Part shown: positions 20,276-26,407 of the stretch, one piece after another | How positions within the stretch are numbered: position 1 is the first letter of the stretch | Layout: every line of letters starts with the position of its first letter | Virus record (IMG/VR): IMGVR_UViG_3300030104_006426 | Location: 1 to 26,951 of that record | DNA length: 26,951 bases | From: a virus | Direction: 5' to 3' (one strand) | Notes under the pieces: model-generated | Seen by the model: only the letters and a program-made list of their open reading frames with translations | Database searches by the model: none | Told to the model about the DNA's origin: nothing | Made by a program: the position numbers and the translations under genes

Positions 20276-20285
20276 GGTTTAAATT

Positions 20286-21356
20286 ATGATGAAAACATTT
20301 AATATAGCAGAAGATACTATAACAACACAGATTACTGTTACCAATGGATTTTTTGATGGTGGTGTTGGAACTCTTGCTGGTACGAATTTTACAACATCTT
20401 CATTATCTGCTACTCAAAAATCCTACTACTATAATTTACAATATAATTCAAAAGACCATTTCAGTATAACTTATGGTCATATAGATGGTAGTGGTAGTGC
20501 TGAAGAGACGGCAACTACAGAAGGAACTACACAAGCTATCTATAAACAATTTTATAATTTTACTGAAACAAGTGCTGAAAACTTAAGAGATACTACTGGA
20601 TTCTCTTTGGTAGATGGAACTAATGGTACTAATTCAGTAGTTCAAAAAGGTATTTACATACTTACTGCCGAAAGATTACAGATGAAGGATAGGTTAAATC
20701 CTGGTACTTGGACTGTATCTCTTTCAGGTTCAAATACTGCTGGTGGTGGTGATTCAATACATTTAACAGATGATTCAAAAACTGTAAATGCAGAATCTGC
20801 TCCATTTGGCCCAAGATATAATATTGTATCTGGTTCAGCTGGTTCGGTTCATACTGCCGCTTCAACTAAGGCATATGGATATTTTTATCCTGATGCTGGT
20901 CTGATGGTACTAAGTGCTAATGCTCTTTCATCAAGTTTACCTGGAACTTCAGGATATATAAAGAGTGGTAGTTCATATGGAACTCCAGCTGCTATCAGAG
21001 GTAACGGACTTACTCAAGACTTGACTGTTGCAAGTAGTACAGATAATGCTAATAAGTTAACTGTTGCTTTACAAAAAGGTTCGGTAACATTACGTTCTGA
21101 AGAACAACAATATATCTATGATTATTTTTGTAGGGCTAAAGCTAGTGAGTTCAATCTTTCTCAGAACTTAACCTTTTGGAGTGGTTCAGATTACGGAATA
21201 AGACATAGTGATATGGTAACAAATCCTCAAACTTTTATAAGTGAAGTTGGATTATATGATGGACAGAATTCACTATTAGCTGTAGGAAGACTGAGTTCAC
21301 CGATAAACAAAAACTTTAGTTCTGAAGCAATCGTCAAAGTTCGTTTGACTTACTAA
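20286..21356 (+). CDS. virion structural protein, paralogue A
   Basis: A 356-aa beta-rich, Ser/Thr/Gly-rich protein of a virion type seen in marine phages. Visible elements are SATQKSYYYNLQYNSK with FSITYGH (about 40-60), AIYKQFYNF (about 83-91), IYILTAERLQMKDRLNPGTW (about 123-142), YGYFYPDAGLMVLS and the C-terminal FISEVGLYDGQNSLLAVGRL. The same sequence of elements occurs in reduced form in the next gene, which points to tandem duplication. A second ATG directly follows the first (MM), so the true start could be three bases later. The ribosome binding site is a weak AGGG. Confidence 0.75.
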   Translation: MMKTFNIAEDTITTQITVTNGFFDGGVGTLAGTNFTTSSLSATQKSYYYNLQYNSKDHFSITYGHIDGSGSAEETATTEGTTQAIYKQFYNFTETSAENLRDTTGFSLVDGTNGTNSVVQKGIYILTAERLQMKDRLNPGTWTVSLSGSNTAGGGDSIHLTDDSKTVNAESAPFGPRYNIVSGSAGSVHTAASTKAYGYFYPDAGLMVLSANALSSSLPGTSGYIKSGSSYGTPAAIRGNGLTQDLTVASSTDNANKLTVALQKGSVTLRSEEQQYIYDYFCRAKASEFNLSQNLTFWSGSDYGIRHSDMVTNPQTFISEVGLYDGQNSLLAVGRLSSPINKNFSSEAIVKVRLTY

Positions 21357-21365
21357 TGTCATGGA

Positions 21366-22178
21366 ATGTTTAAGCAGTTTACACCAAATAATCAGAACAC
21401 TTACGAGTATAAGGCTAATAAATCATTTAGATTAACTCAAGCTGATTTAACAAGACATCAATTTATAAAAGATTCTTCTAATGAAGTATCTAAAAGTTAT
21501 TACGATTTTGCTCGTATAAACTTTTATCTTAGTGGTTCTGCTGACGATGAGTATACTAAATCATTTAACATAGGTAATGATGGTAGTGGTAGAGATACTT
21601 TCCTACATAAATTCTACAATAATGGTTCAATTGCTTTTATACCACAATCAAAGTTTAATGAAGAGATAGTAAGAGGTAGTTTTGTTTTAACAGATACTAC
21701 AACTGGTGCTAGAATAATAGACGATAGTAACGGAAATCTTTATTCAACAAATGCTACTTTTTCACAATCTGTATCTGCTCTTTCTTCACGAGACAATTAT
21801 GTTGGAAACATTTTTTATAATGTAGGAGCATTTACGATTACCGAAACTGCTTCATTTGATGGAACGAATGATTACACAGATGTGACAAGTGGTAATTATA
21901 CAGTTCAGTATCAAGGTGTAAATACAATTAATACTTATGAGTGGACGTGTGAGACACAACCAAATGAATTAAATAACTCAACTAATATGACATCATATCA
22001 TTCAAATGGTCTTGGTCAATTAAAAGATAATTTAACTGGTAGTAATACACCAGTATATATTTCTGAAATTGGTTTATATGATGAACAAAATGGTTTAGTT
22101 GGGTATGCTAAATTATCTAAACCAATACCTAAGAGTCAAAAAATACCAATGAAATTTTTTGTAAGGTTAGATTATTAA
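21366..22178 (+). CDS. virion structural protein, paralogue B
   Basis: A 270-aa protein that looks like a shorter, diverged copy of its upstream neighbour. Matching elements, in order, are SKSYYDFARINFYLSGS, FLHKFYN, IAFIPQSKFNEEIVRGSF, VGNIFYNVGAFTI and the C-terminal YISEIGLYDEQNGLVGYAKL followed by SKPI and a final VRLDY. The C-terminal motif is the best conserved, so it may be the part that docks to a shared partner in the virion. The start is nine bases past the previous stop with only a GGA close to the ATG, so it probably relies on reinitiation. The gene ends just before the switch to membrane and exported proteins. Confidence 0.75.
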   Translation: MFKQFTPNNQNTYEYKANKSFRLTQADLTRHQFIKDSSNEVSKSYYDFARINFYLSGSADDEYTKSFNIGNDGSGRDTFLHKFYNNGSIAFIPQSKFNEEIVRGSFVLTDTTTGARIIDDSNGNLYSTNATFSQSVSALSSRDNYVGNIFYNVGAFTITETASFDGTNDYTDVTSGNYTVQYQGVNTINTYEWTCETQPNELNNSTNMTSYHSNGLGQLKDNLTGSNTPVYISEIGLYDEQNGLVGYAKLSKPIPKSQKIPMKFFVRLDY

Positions 22179-22187
22179 TATTTATAT

Positions 22188-22193
22188 AGGAGA
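22188..22193 (+). promoter_or_regulatory. strong ribosome binding site AGGAGA
   Basis: A clear AGGAGA five bases before the ATG at 22199. It marks the switch from the coupled, weak-ribosome-binding-site structural genes to the envelope cassette, whose next genes (22502, 23814, 23895, 25130) also have AGGAG- or GGAGA-type sites. A TATTTATA sits at 22179-22186 directly before it, too close to the start codon to serve as a normal promoter for this gene. Confidence 0.6.
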
Positions 22194-22198
22194 AGATT

Positions 22199-22492
22199 AT
22201 GAACAATCCAATAGCAAAATTTTATCAATGGCAAGTTAACTCAGGCGCTTTAGATGGATGGACATCATATCATTTAGCGGCTGGACTATTTATCGCTAAA
22301 GTAGCACAATGGTTAGGTCAATCTGATTTTTGGGCTGTAATGTGGGTTGTTATTATTGGAATTGCATGGGAAATATTTGAAGTATATGTTGAAGGTACTG
22401 AAGAAACATATGGAACAAAAGAAAGATGGGCTTGGAATACAGGAACAGATTTATTTGTTGAAATTGCTGCCGCTTGGTGGATGGTATTATAG
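22199..22492 (+). CDS. small inner-membrane protein (holin candidate or VanZ/YjdF-like)
   Basis: A 97-aa protein with two or three predicted membrane helices: about residues 24-38 (YHLAAGLFIAKVAQW, borderline), 43-60 (DFWAVMWVVIIGIAWEIF) and 82-97 (LFVEIAAAWWMVL). Polar residues lie within or beside them (His, WE and NTGTDLFVE), as in small VanZ/YjdF-type membrane proteins. There is no signal peptide beyond the first helix. Position at the end of the structural genes, size and helix count would also suit a holin, but no endolysin is adjacent and the fold is not diagnostic. The next gene starts ten bases after its stop, so the two are co-transcribed. Confidence 0.7.
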   Translation: MNNPIAKFYQWQVNSGALDGWTSYHLAAGLFIAKVAQWLGQSDFWAVMWVVIIGIAWEIFEVYVEGTEETYGTKERWAWNTGTDLFVEIAAAWWMVL

Positions 22493-22501
22493 GAGAAACA
22501 G

Positions 22502-23800
22502 ATGTTAAAGAAAATTATATTAGGTTTATTACTAACCTCATCTTTGTTTGGTGAAAACGAGATATGGAAGTTTTTAAAATACTCAACTGCTTATGGTAGT
22601 TTTAGTTTAAATGCTCCACGATATCAAGACGATAGATTTGCTATTATAGGTGGATTGTCTTCAGGTATTCTACAAGTAGAAAGAACTGAAAGAGAATTAA
22701 AACCTGATTTTCAAAAGTCATTTGGACTTCGTAAAATTGGAAGATTTCAATACGAACCAAAACGAGGTGTTAAATCTGCTGGTAAGGGTGGAACTTGGTA
22801 CGATGGTTCAGAACAAAACTCTAACGAAAGTGCTACATTCGGACCTGTTAAAGGTTGGGAGTATCTCATCAAGTGGACTGAAGGTAGACAATGGGGTAAC
22901 GATTATCTTAATCAAGAATATTGGATAAGATACATCGGTGATTGGACAATGGCTAAAGTCGGTAAGACAGAATTAGGTCTTGAAGATATTAGTTACATTC
23001 ATGGTGATTTGAGAATACATTGGACACCTGAAGTTTTAAATAATAAGTTACATTTTTCCATTGGTGCTAAACATAGACAACATCCAGTATATGGATTCGA
23101 TGCTATGGTATTAGATACGACTTGGTATAAAGGTCAATGGTGGAATTTTGCTGAAGACGCATTTGGTATAGATGATAACATGTGGTATGACTCGACTATG
23201 CTTGACCCGAACTCTCCAACTGGTTGGAAAAAAAGAACACTTTATGAAGTAGATCCTGAAACAGGTGAAATCAGAGAAGTAGAAGGTGAAGGTCCTTTTT
23301 GGAATGGTAGAGGTGAGTATTGGGGACACGATTGGTTGTGGAGAGGTGAAGATGGTCGTATATTTGCTTATACAGATAGAGAATATTTTGTATATCACTT
23401 CCCAAGAATGTTAGAAAAGTACATCAATGGTAAGAAAAGTGATTTAGGATATCAAGGTGAAACTTCAATTGTATTAGGAATTGATTGGTATCACTATGAT
23501 GAAAATTGGTGGTTACATGCTTGGGGTAATTGGTTACCATATCATTATGGTCATACTGATTATGCTTATCATAATGCTGCACACTATCAAACTCATTTAG
23601 AGGAAGGTGGTGAACCAAGTGAATTTATGTTTATGGAGCCAATGTGGCATAGTTGGAATGATTATGATTATGGTGCTATATTTGGTGTAAAAATTAAAGA
23701 CAACTTAGGTGTCTTTACTGAAGGTCGTTATTTGTATTATTGGGAACGACCAGCCTATGACATTAAGTTCGGAATGAACTATCAGTTTGTAGGGTGGTAA
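22502..23800 (+). CDS. exported Trp-rich protein, outer-membrane beta-barrel candidate
   Basis: A 432-aa protein with a standard signal peptide (MLKKIILGLLLTSSLFG, cleavage near residue 17). The mature part is extremely aromatic, with about 26 Trp plus many Tyr and His, including the dense stretch IDWYHYDENWWLHAWGNW near residue 325. Alternating strands such as YWIRYIGDW, HFSIGAKHRQ, GAIFGVKIKD and GVFTEGRYLYYW are typical of outer-membrane barrels, and the C-terminal residue is aromatic (QFVGW), as needed for barrel assembly. I cannot name a family. A phage-encoded surface protein could alter receptor access or nutrient uptake during infection, which is inference. It has an AGGAGA ribosome binding site six bases upstream. 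Confidence 0.72.
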   Translation: MLKKIILGLLLTSSLFGENEIWKFLKYSTAYGSFSLNAPRYQDDRFAIIGGLSSGILQVERTERELKPDFQKSFGLRKIGRFQYEPKRGVKSAGKGGTWYDGSEQNSNESATFGPVKGWEYLIKWTEGRQWGNDYLNQEYWIRYIGDWTMAKVGKTELGLEDISYIHGDLRIHWTPEVLNNKLHFSIGAKHRQHPVYGFDAMVLDTTWYKGQWWNFAEDAFGIDDNMWYDSTMLDPNSPTGWKKRTLYEVDPETGEIREVEGEGPFWNGRGEYWGHDWLWRGEDGRIFAYTDREYFVYHFPRMLEKYINGKKSDLGYQGETSIVLGIDWYHYDENWWLHAWGNWLPYHYGHTDYAYHNAAHYQTHLEEGGEPSEFMFMEPMWHSWNDYDYGAIFGVKIKDNLGVFTEGRYLYYWERPAYDIKFGMNYQFVGW

Positions 23801-23813
23801 ACTGGAGAACACT

Positions 23814-23885
23814 ATGTGTAATTGTAATGATTGTTCGTGTGATAAATGTTTAAGTGGATGTACATGTACATCTTGTGATTGTTAG
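23814..23885 (+). CDS. 23-aa cysteine-rich, metallothionein-like peptide
   Basis: A very short open reading frame encoding 23 residues, nine of them Cys (positions 2, 4, 7, 9, 12, 16, 18, 21 and 23). The spacing is CxC, CxxC, CxC, CxxC, CxxxC, CxC, CxxC, CxC, alternating in the way metallothioneins bind Zn, Cu or Cd in thiolate clusters. The other residues are small or polar (Asn, Asp, Ser, Thr, Lys, Gly). A good GGAGA ribosome binding site lies at 23804-23808, five bases before the ATG. The stop TAG forms part of the AGGAGA site of the next gene, so it fits the operon spacing exactly. Without an export signal it would act in the cytoplasm. Metal binding is inferred from composition; expression is not proven. 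Confidence 0.7.
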   Translation: MCNCNDCSCDKCLSGCTCTSCDC

Positions 23886-23894
23886 GAGATAAAA

Positions 23895-24461
23895 ATGAAG
23901 AAGTTATTATTGTTATCATTACTATTTTTGTTTAGTTGTGAAGACGATAGAGTAGAAGAACCATTAGTAGAAAATATTCAAATGTGGGTAAATGGTACAG
24001 AGATTATTGCTCGTGAGTATTACGAAAGTATTACTACATATGGAGCGTCAGAAGTACAAGAAGATGGTTCTGTAAAGAAGATATTTGTACTACACTTTCA
24101 AAGAGAAGATGGTAGAGTTACACCTGAAAAGGAACATTACGCTCTAATTATGTATGATAATGCTGGTCAAGATAATGGACAGCCAATAGATGAGAAACTC
24201 TATTTAGGTGGTACACAAATGGATTCATTATTACTACAAACAACAAGTGGTAGAATCACATTAGAGATTGTAGGTCTATCTGATTATACGGAGTTCTCAC
24301 AAGCATCAATCGATAAGTATGAAGATGGTTTAGTGAGTGGTATGGCTGATGGATATTTCTTTAATCCATATAGGAATGTGATGCAACATGGTATAATTAT
24401 TTTTGATAACTTAGAAGTGGGTTCAGATCCTGAAGCTACTTTTTATCAAGGAATATATTAG
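23895..24461 (+). CDS. lipoprotein, probably outer-membrane/surface
   Basis: A 188-aa lipoprotein. The signal peptide MKKLLLLSLLFLFSC ends in a lipobox (L-F-S-C) with the lipidated Cys at residue 15. The mature start CEDD is strongly acidic, like the lipoprotein export signal that sends lipoproteins to the cell surface in Bacteroidota. The mature domain is beta-rich (HFQREDG, HYALIMYDNAG, GRITLEIVGLSDY) with no family I recognise. Phage lipoproteins are known to block superinfection in other systems (lambda Bor-like, T5 Llp), so a similar role is possible but not shown. The ribosome binding site overlaps the stop of the Cys-rich peptide, and its own stop overlaps the next GTG start by one base. 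Confidence 0.8.
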   Translation: MKKLLLLSLLFLFSCEDDRVEEPLVENIQMWVNGTEIIAREYYESITTYGASEVQEDGSVKKIFVLHFQREDGRVTPEKEHYALIMYDNAGQDNGQPIDEKLYLGGTQMDSLLLQTTSGRITLEIVGLSDYTEFSQASIDKYEDGLVSGMADGYFFNPYRNVMQHGIIIFDNLEVGSDPEATFYQGIY

Positions 24462-25120
24462 TGAGTGATGGAGTCAAATTAGGACAATTGTTATGTGATG
24501 CAGATATCATCACAAAGAGACAATTAAGTAAGGCCTTACAAGCACAAGTTAAAGGTAACAAGGGAACTATCGGTGAAATTCTCGTTGAGATGAACTTTTG
24601 TGACTTTGATGACATTACTGATGCTTTAATGAACTCCTCAACAAATACTAAACAACACGAAGATAAACACGAAGAGATTCATAACGAACCCATAGAAATA
24701 AAACCTGAGGTAAAAGACATACCTCCTGTAGAACCAAAGAAAGAAGAACCTGTAGAAATATCAGAAGATAAAGTTATGGGTACAAAGTTTACAATGTCTA
24801 TACAGACTATTGTTGCTTTAGTTGGTGTTATATCAGCTGGTATTGGTGGTTATTATATGTTACTACAAGAGATAGAAGAAGCGAAAAACTTACCAGAACC
24901 ACCATCTATTGAATCTATATTTGGAGATGAATACCCATCCAAACCCGATGGACATAACTGGCCTCGTTCTTATGAACAATACAAATCACAAGTTGGTGGA
25001 TTGCAAGAAGATATGGATGCTGTCTATGAAATAATAGATGAGTATGAAGAGGCTATTGAAGATTTAGAAAAATTAGTAGCAAATCTAAGAGTAGAAGTTG
25101 CTAAAAAGAAGGATAAGTAG
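24461..25120 (+). CDS. membrane protein with MshEN/GspE-N-like domain and coiled coil
   Basis: A 219-aa protein with a GTG start that overlaps the previous stop by one base, supported by AAGGAA at 24448-24453. Residues 5-57 look like the MshEN (T2SSE N-terminal) domain: KLGQLLCDADIITKRQLSKA, then TIGEILVEMNF and DDITDAL. That domain sits at the N-terminus of type IV pilus and type II secretion ATPases and can bind cyclic di-GMP. The arginine usual at the start of each motif is Lys or Thr here, so ligand binding is uncertain. A Pro/Glu/Lys linker (60-108) leads to one membrane helix (about 112-134) and a C-terminal coiled coil (about 180-215). There is no ATPase domain. Proximity to prepilin genes suggests an effect on the host pilus or secretion machine. 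Confidence 0.72.
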   Translation: MSDGVKLGQLLCDADIITKRQLSKALQAQVKGNKGTIGEILVEMNFCDFDDITDALMNSSTNTKQHEDKHEEIHNEPIEIKPEVKDIPPVEPKKEEPVEISEDKVMGTKFTMSIQTIVALVGVISAGIGGYYMLLQEIEEAKNLPEPPSIESIFGDEYPSKPDGHNWPRSYEQYKSQVGGLQEDMDAVYEIIDEYEEAIEDLEKLVANLRVEVAKKKDK

Positions 25121-25129
25121 GAGTTACAT

Positions 25130-25504
25130 ATGCGAAATTTATTATGTTTATTGTTATTTCTATCTGTTACTTTCGGACAAGTAAATGATAAAAATTTCAA
25201 ATCAACAATAAATGGTGGAATGGTAGTTGCAGTATTCACATCAGAATGGCAAGAACAACCATTTGACAAAGATATTCTAAAGGGGGTTAGTGGATATCAA
25301 GATTGTGAAATAGTGTATGTAAAAAGTGAAGAAGCTAAAAAGGTGGTAAAAAAATTAAGATTAAGAAACTTCCCATCTATTGCTTTATTTTATGATGGTT
25401 CTAAGAAAGAAACTTGGAAGGCTGATATGGATGGAGAGTTAGACATCGATAATAAGGACGTTAAAAATGCTATTGATGATGTCCTAGCCGAAGATGTATT
25501 CTGA
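25130..25504 (+). CDS. exported thioredoxin-fold protein lacking the CxxC motif
   Basis: A 124-aa protein with a signal peptide (MRNLLCLLLFLSVTFG, cleavage before Gln17), so it is periplasmic. The mature part follows the thioredoxin order: strand MVVAVFTSEW, the active-site helix start, strand EIVYVKSEEA, then LRNFPSIALFYDG with the cis-proline at residue 82. Where thioredoxins have WCxxC this protein has Trp40-Gln-Glu-Gln-Pro, so both cysteines are missing and no redox activity is expected. Such folds can act as binding or chaperone modules. The ribosome binding site AGGAG at 25119-25123 overlaps the previous stop. It is the last gene before a terminator, ending the cassette. Confidence 0.72.
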   Translation: MRNLLCLLLFLSVTFGQVNDKNFKSTINGGMVVAVFTSEWQEQPFDKDILKGVSGYQDCEIVYVKSEEAKKVVKKLRLRNFPSIALFYDGSKKETWKADMDGELDIDNKDVKNAIDDVLAEDVF

Positions 25505-25524
25505 TGATACAATTCGTTTAATTT

Positions 25525-25539
25525 TGTTACACTGTAACA
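25525..25539. repeat. 15-base inverted repeat (operator-like)
   Basis: TGTTACACTGTAACA is a perfect 6-base inverted repeat around a 3-base centre, lying between the stop of the thioredoxin-like gene and the terminator hairpin. It is short for a stable RNA hairpin and not followed by a U-run. That makes it look more like a protein-binding site than a terminator, though it could also be chance in AT-rich DNA. Confidence 0.5.
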
Positions 25540-25544
25540 TTTTG

Positions 25545-25573
25545 AAAACCTCACTTTTTGTGGGGTTTTTTTT
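25545..25573 (+). terminator. intrinsic (Rho-independent) terminator
   Basis: A stem of ten pairs (25545-25554 with 25560-25569, one G-T wobble) encloses a 5-base T loop. The 3' arm runs into an eight-T tract (25566-25573). It lies 40 bases after the thioredoxin-like gene and is the only strong terminator seen in the window. It should end the transcript of the structural and envelope genes and separate them from the prepilin unit. Confidence 0.88.
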
Positions 25574-25714
25574 CGCACTCCTCTAAGTTCAACAATATCA
25601 ACACAGAAAAAAAAGTTTTAAAAATAGACCACTTTGGTACAGTTATTGTAGTATATAGGTAGAAATATGACTCACAAGGGGTTACATTCTAAACAAAACG
25701 ATAGGAGAACTGAA
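25574..25714 (+). promoter_or_regulatory. leader of the prepilin unit, probable promoter region
   Basis: A gap of about 140 bases between the terminator and the first prepilin gene. It is AT-rich, with A-runs near 25604-25612 and a TATATAGG at 25652-25659. A TTGGTA at 25634-25639 lies too close to that element for a standard 17-base spacing, so no firm -35/-10 pair is called. A promoter must lie here or the unit would be silent after the terminator. The phage or host RNA polymerase specificity is unknown. Confidence 0.4.
25703..25708 (+). promoter_or_regulatory. ribosome binding site deciding the first prepilin start
   Basis: AGGAGA six bases before the ATG at 25715. It supports this start over an in-frame ATG at 25667, which has no such site and would add 16 residues unlike a prepilin leader. 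Confidence 0.75.
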
Positions 25715-26374
25715 ATGTTCGAAACAATAAAAAAACTTTTAAAAAAGTTAAATAAAAAATTGAAGAGTAATACGGGTAATTCACTTGCTGAATTTGCGGT
25801 TACTACTGCTATGATGGCAACACTTGCTACAACAGCCGCTCCAAAATTTGGACAAATAGGTGCTGGGGCAAAAGAAAAAAAGACCATCGCTAATATCGAT
25901 AAAATTATTACTGTTGCTAATAACTTTTATAATCAAACATTATCTGAAGAGGGTAAAGGAAGATTTCCTGGTCAATCTAAATATGACTCACCTGTTGGTG
26001 GAATTTCATTAGGTGAGAATCAACTTACTGATGAAGCTCTTGAGATATATGTTGAAACTATTCTTGATGATAAAGAAAACTACGAATCAGACTTAGGTGA
26101 GTTTGTTTATGTATTTTCAACCGCAACAGATGACGATGATGCCTTACAAGGTAATTGGATGAATACACAAACTTCAGTAGTATTTGATACTGATGGGGCT
26201 TTGGACTTCAAAAAAGACTTTGGTAACAATGGTATATCATCTCCATTTCAGGATGGTTCATATGCTTACTTAGTAATTCCAGGAAGTGGAAGTGGAACAG
26301 ATGCTCAAGCACCTGCCCTTATCGTAATAGATACTGAAAATCCTGCTGAATTAAATAAAACTTTAGTACCTTAA
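25715..26374 (+). CDS. prepilin-like protein with long leader
   Basis: A 219-aa prepilin-type protein. The leader is 21 residues and very Lys-rich (MFETIKKLLKKLNKKLKSN), ending in Gly21. The mature N-terminus reads NSLAEFAVTTAMMATL, with Glu at +5 after the predicted cut. These are the features recognised by prepilin peptidase, and a hydrophobic helix follows to about residue 43 (ending TTAAPKF). The first mature residue is Asn rather than Phe or Met, and the helix is Ala/Thr-rich, unlike classic GFTLIE pilins, so it belongs to a different pilin subtype. The C-terminal domain is acidic with aromatic strands (YVFSTATDDDDAL). It is followed 33 bases later by a second prepilin gene. The start is chosen from the AGGAGA site. 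Confidence 0.75.
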   Translation: MFETIKKLLKKLNKKLKSNTGNSLAEFAVTTAMMATLATTAAPKFGQIGAGAKEKKTIANIDKIITVANNFYNQTLSEEGKGRFPGQSKYDSPVGGISLGENQLTDEALEIYVETILDDKENYESDLGEFVYVFSTATDDDDALQGNWMNTQTSVVFDTDGALDFKKDFGNNGISSPFQDGSYAYLVIPGSGSGTDAQAPALIVIDTENPAELNKTLVP

Positions 26375-26407
26375 ACAACAGAACGAAAGTTCAGAAAGAG
26401 AAACGAC

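Noticed and set aside
25667-25714. Upstream in-frame ATG as start of the first prepilin
   Set aside because: No ribosome binding site precedes it, while AGGAGA sits six bases before the ATG at 25715, and the longer form adds residues unlike a prepilin leader.
26381-26392. GAAC-GAAA-GTTC mini-hairpin between prepilin genes
   Set aside because: A four-pair stem with no T-run is too weak to be called a terminator; it may be chance.
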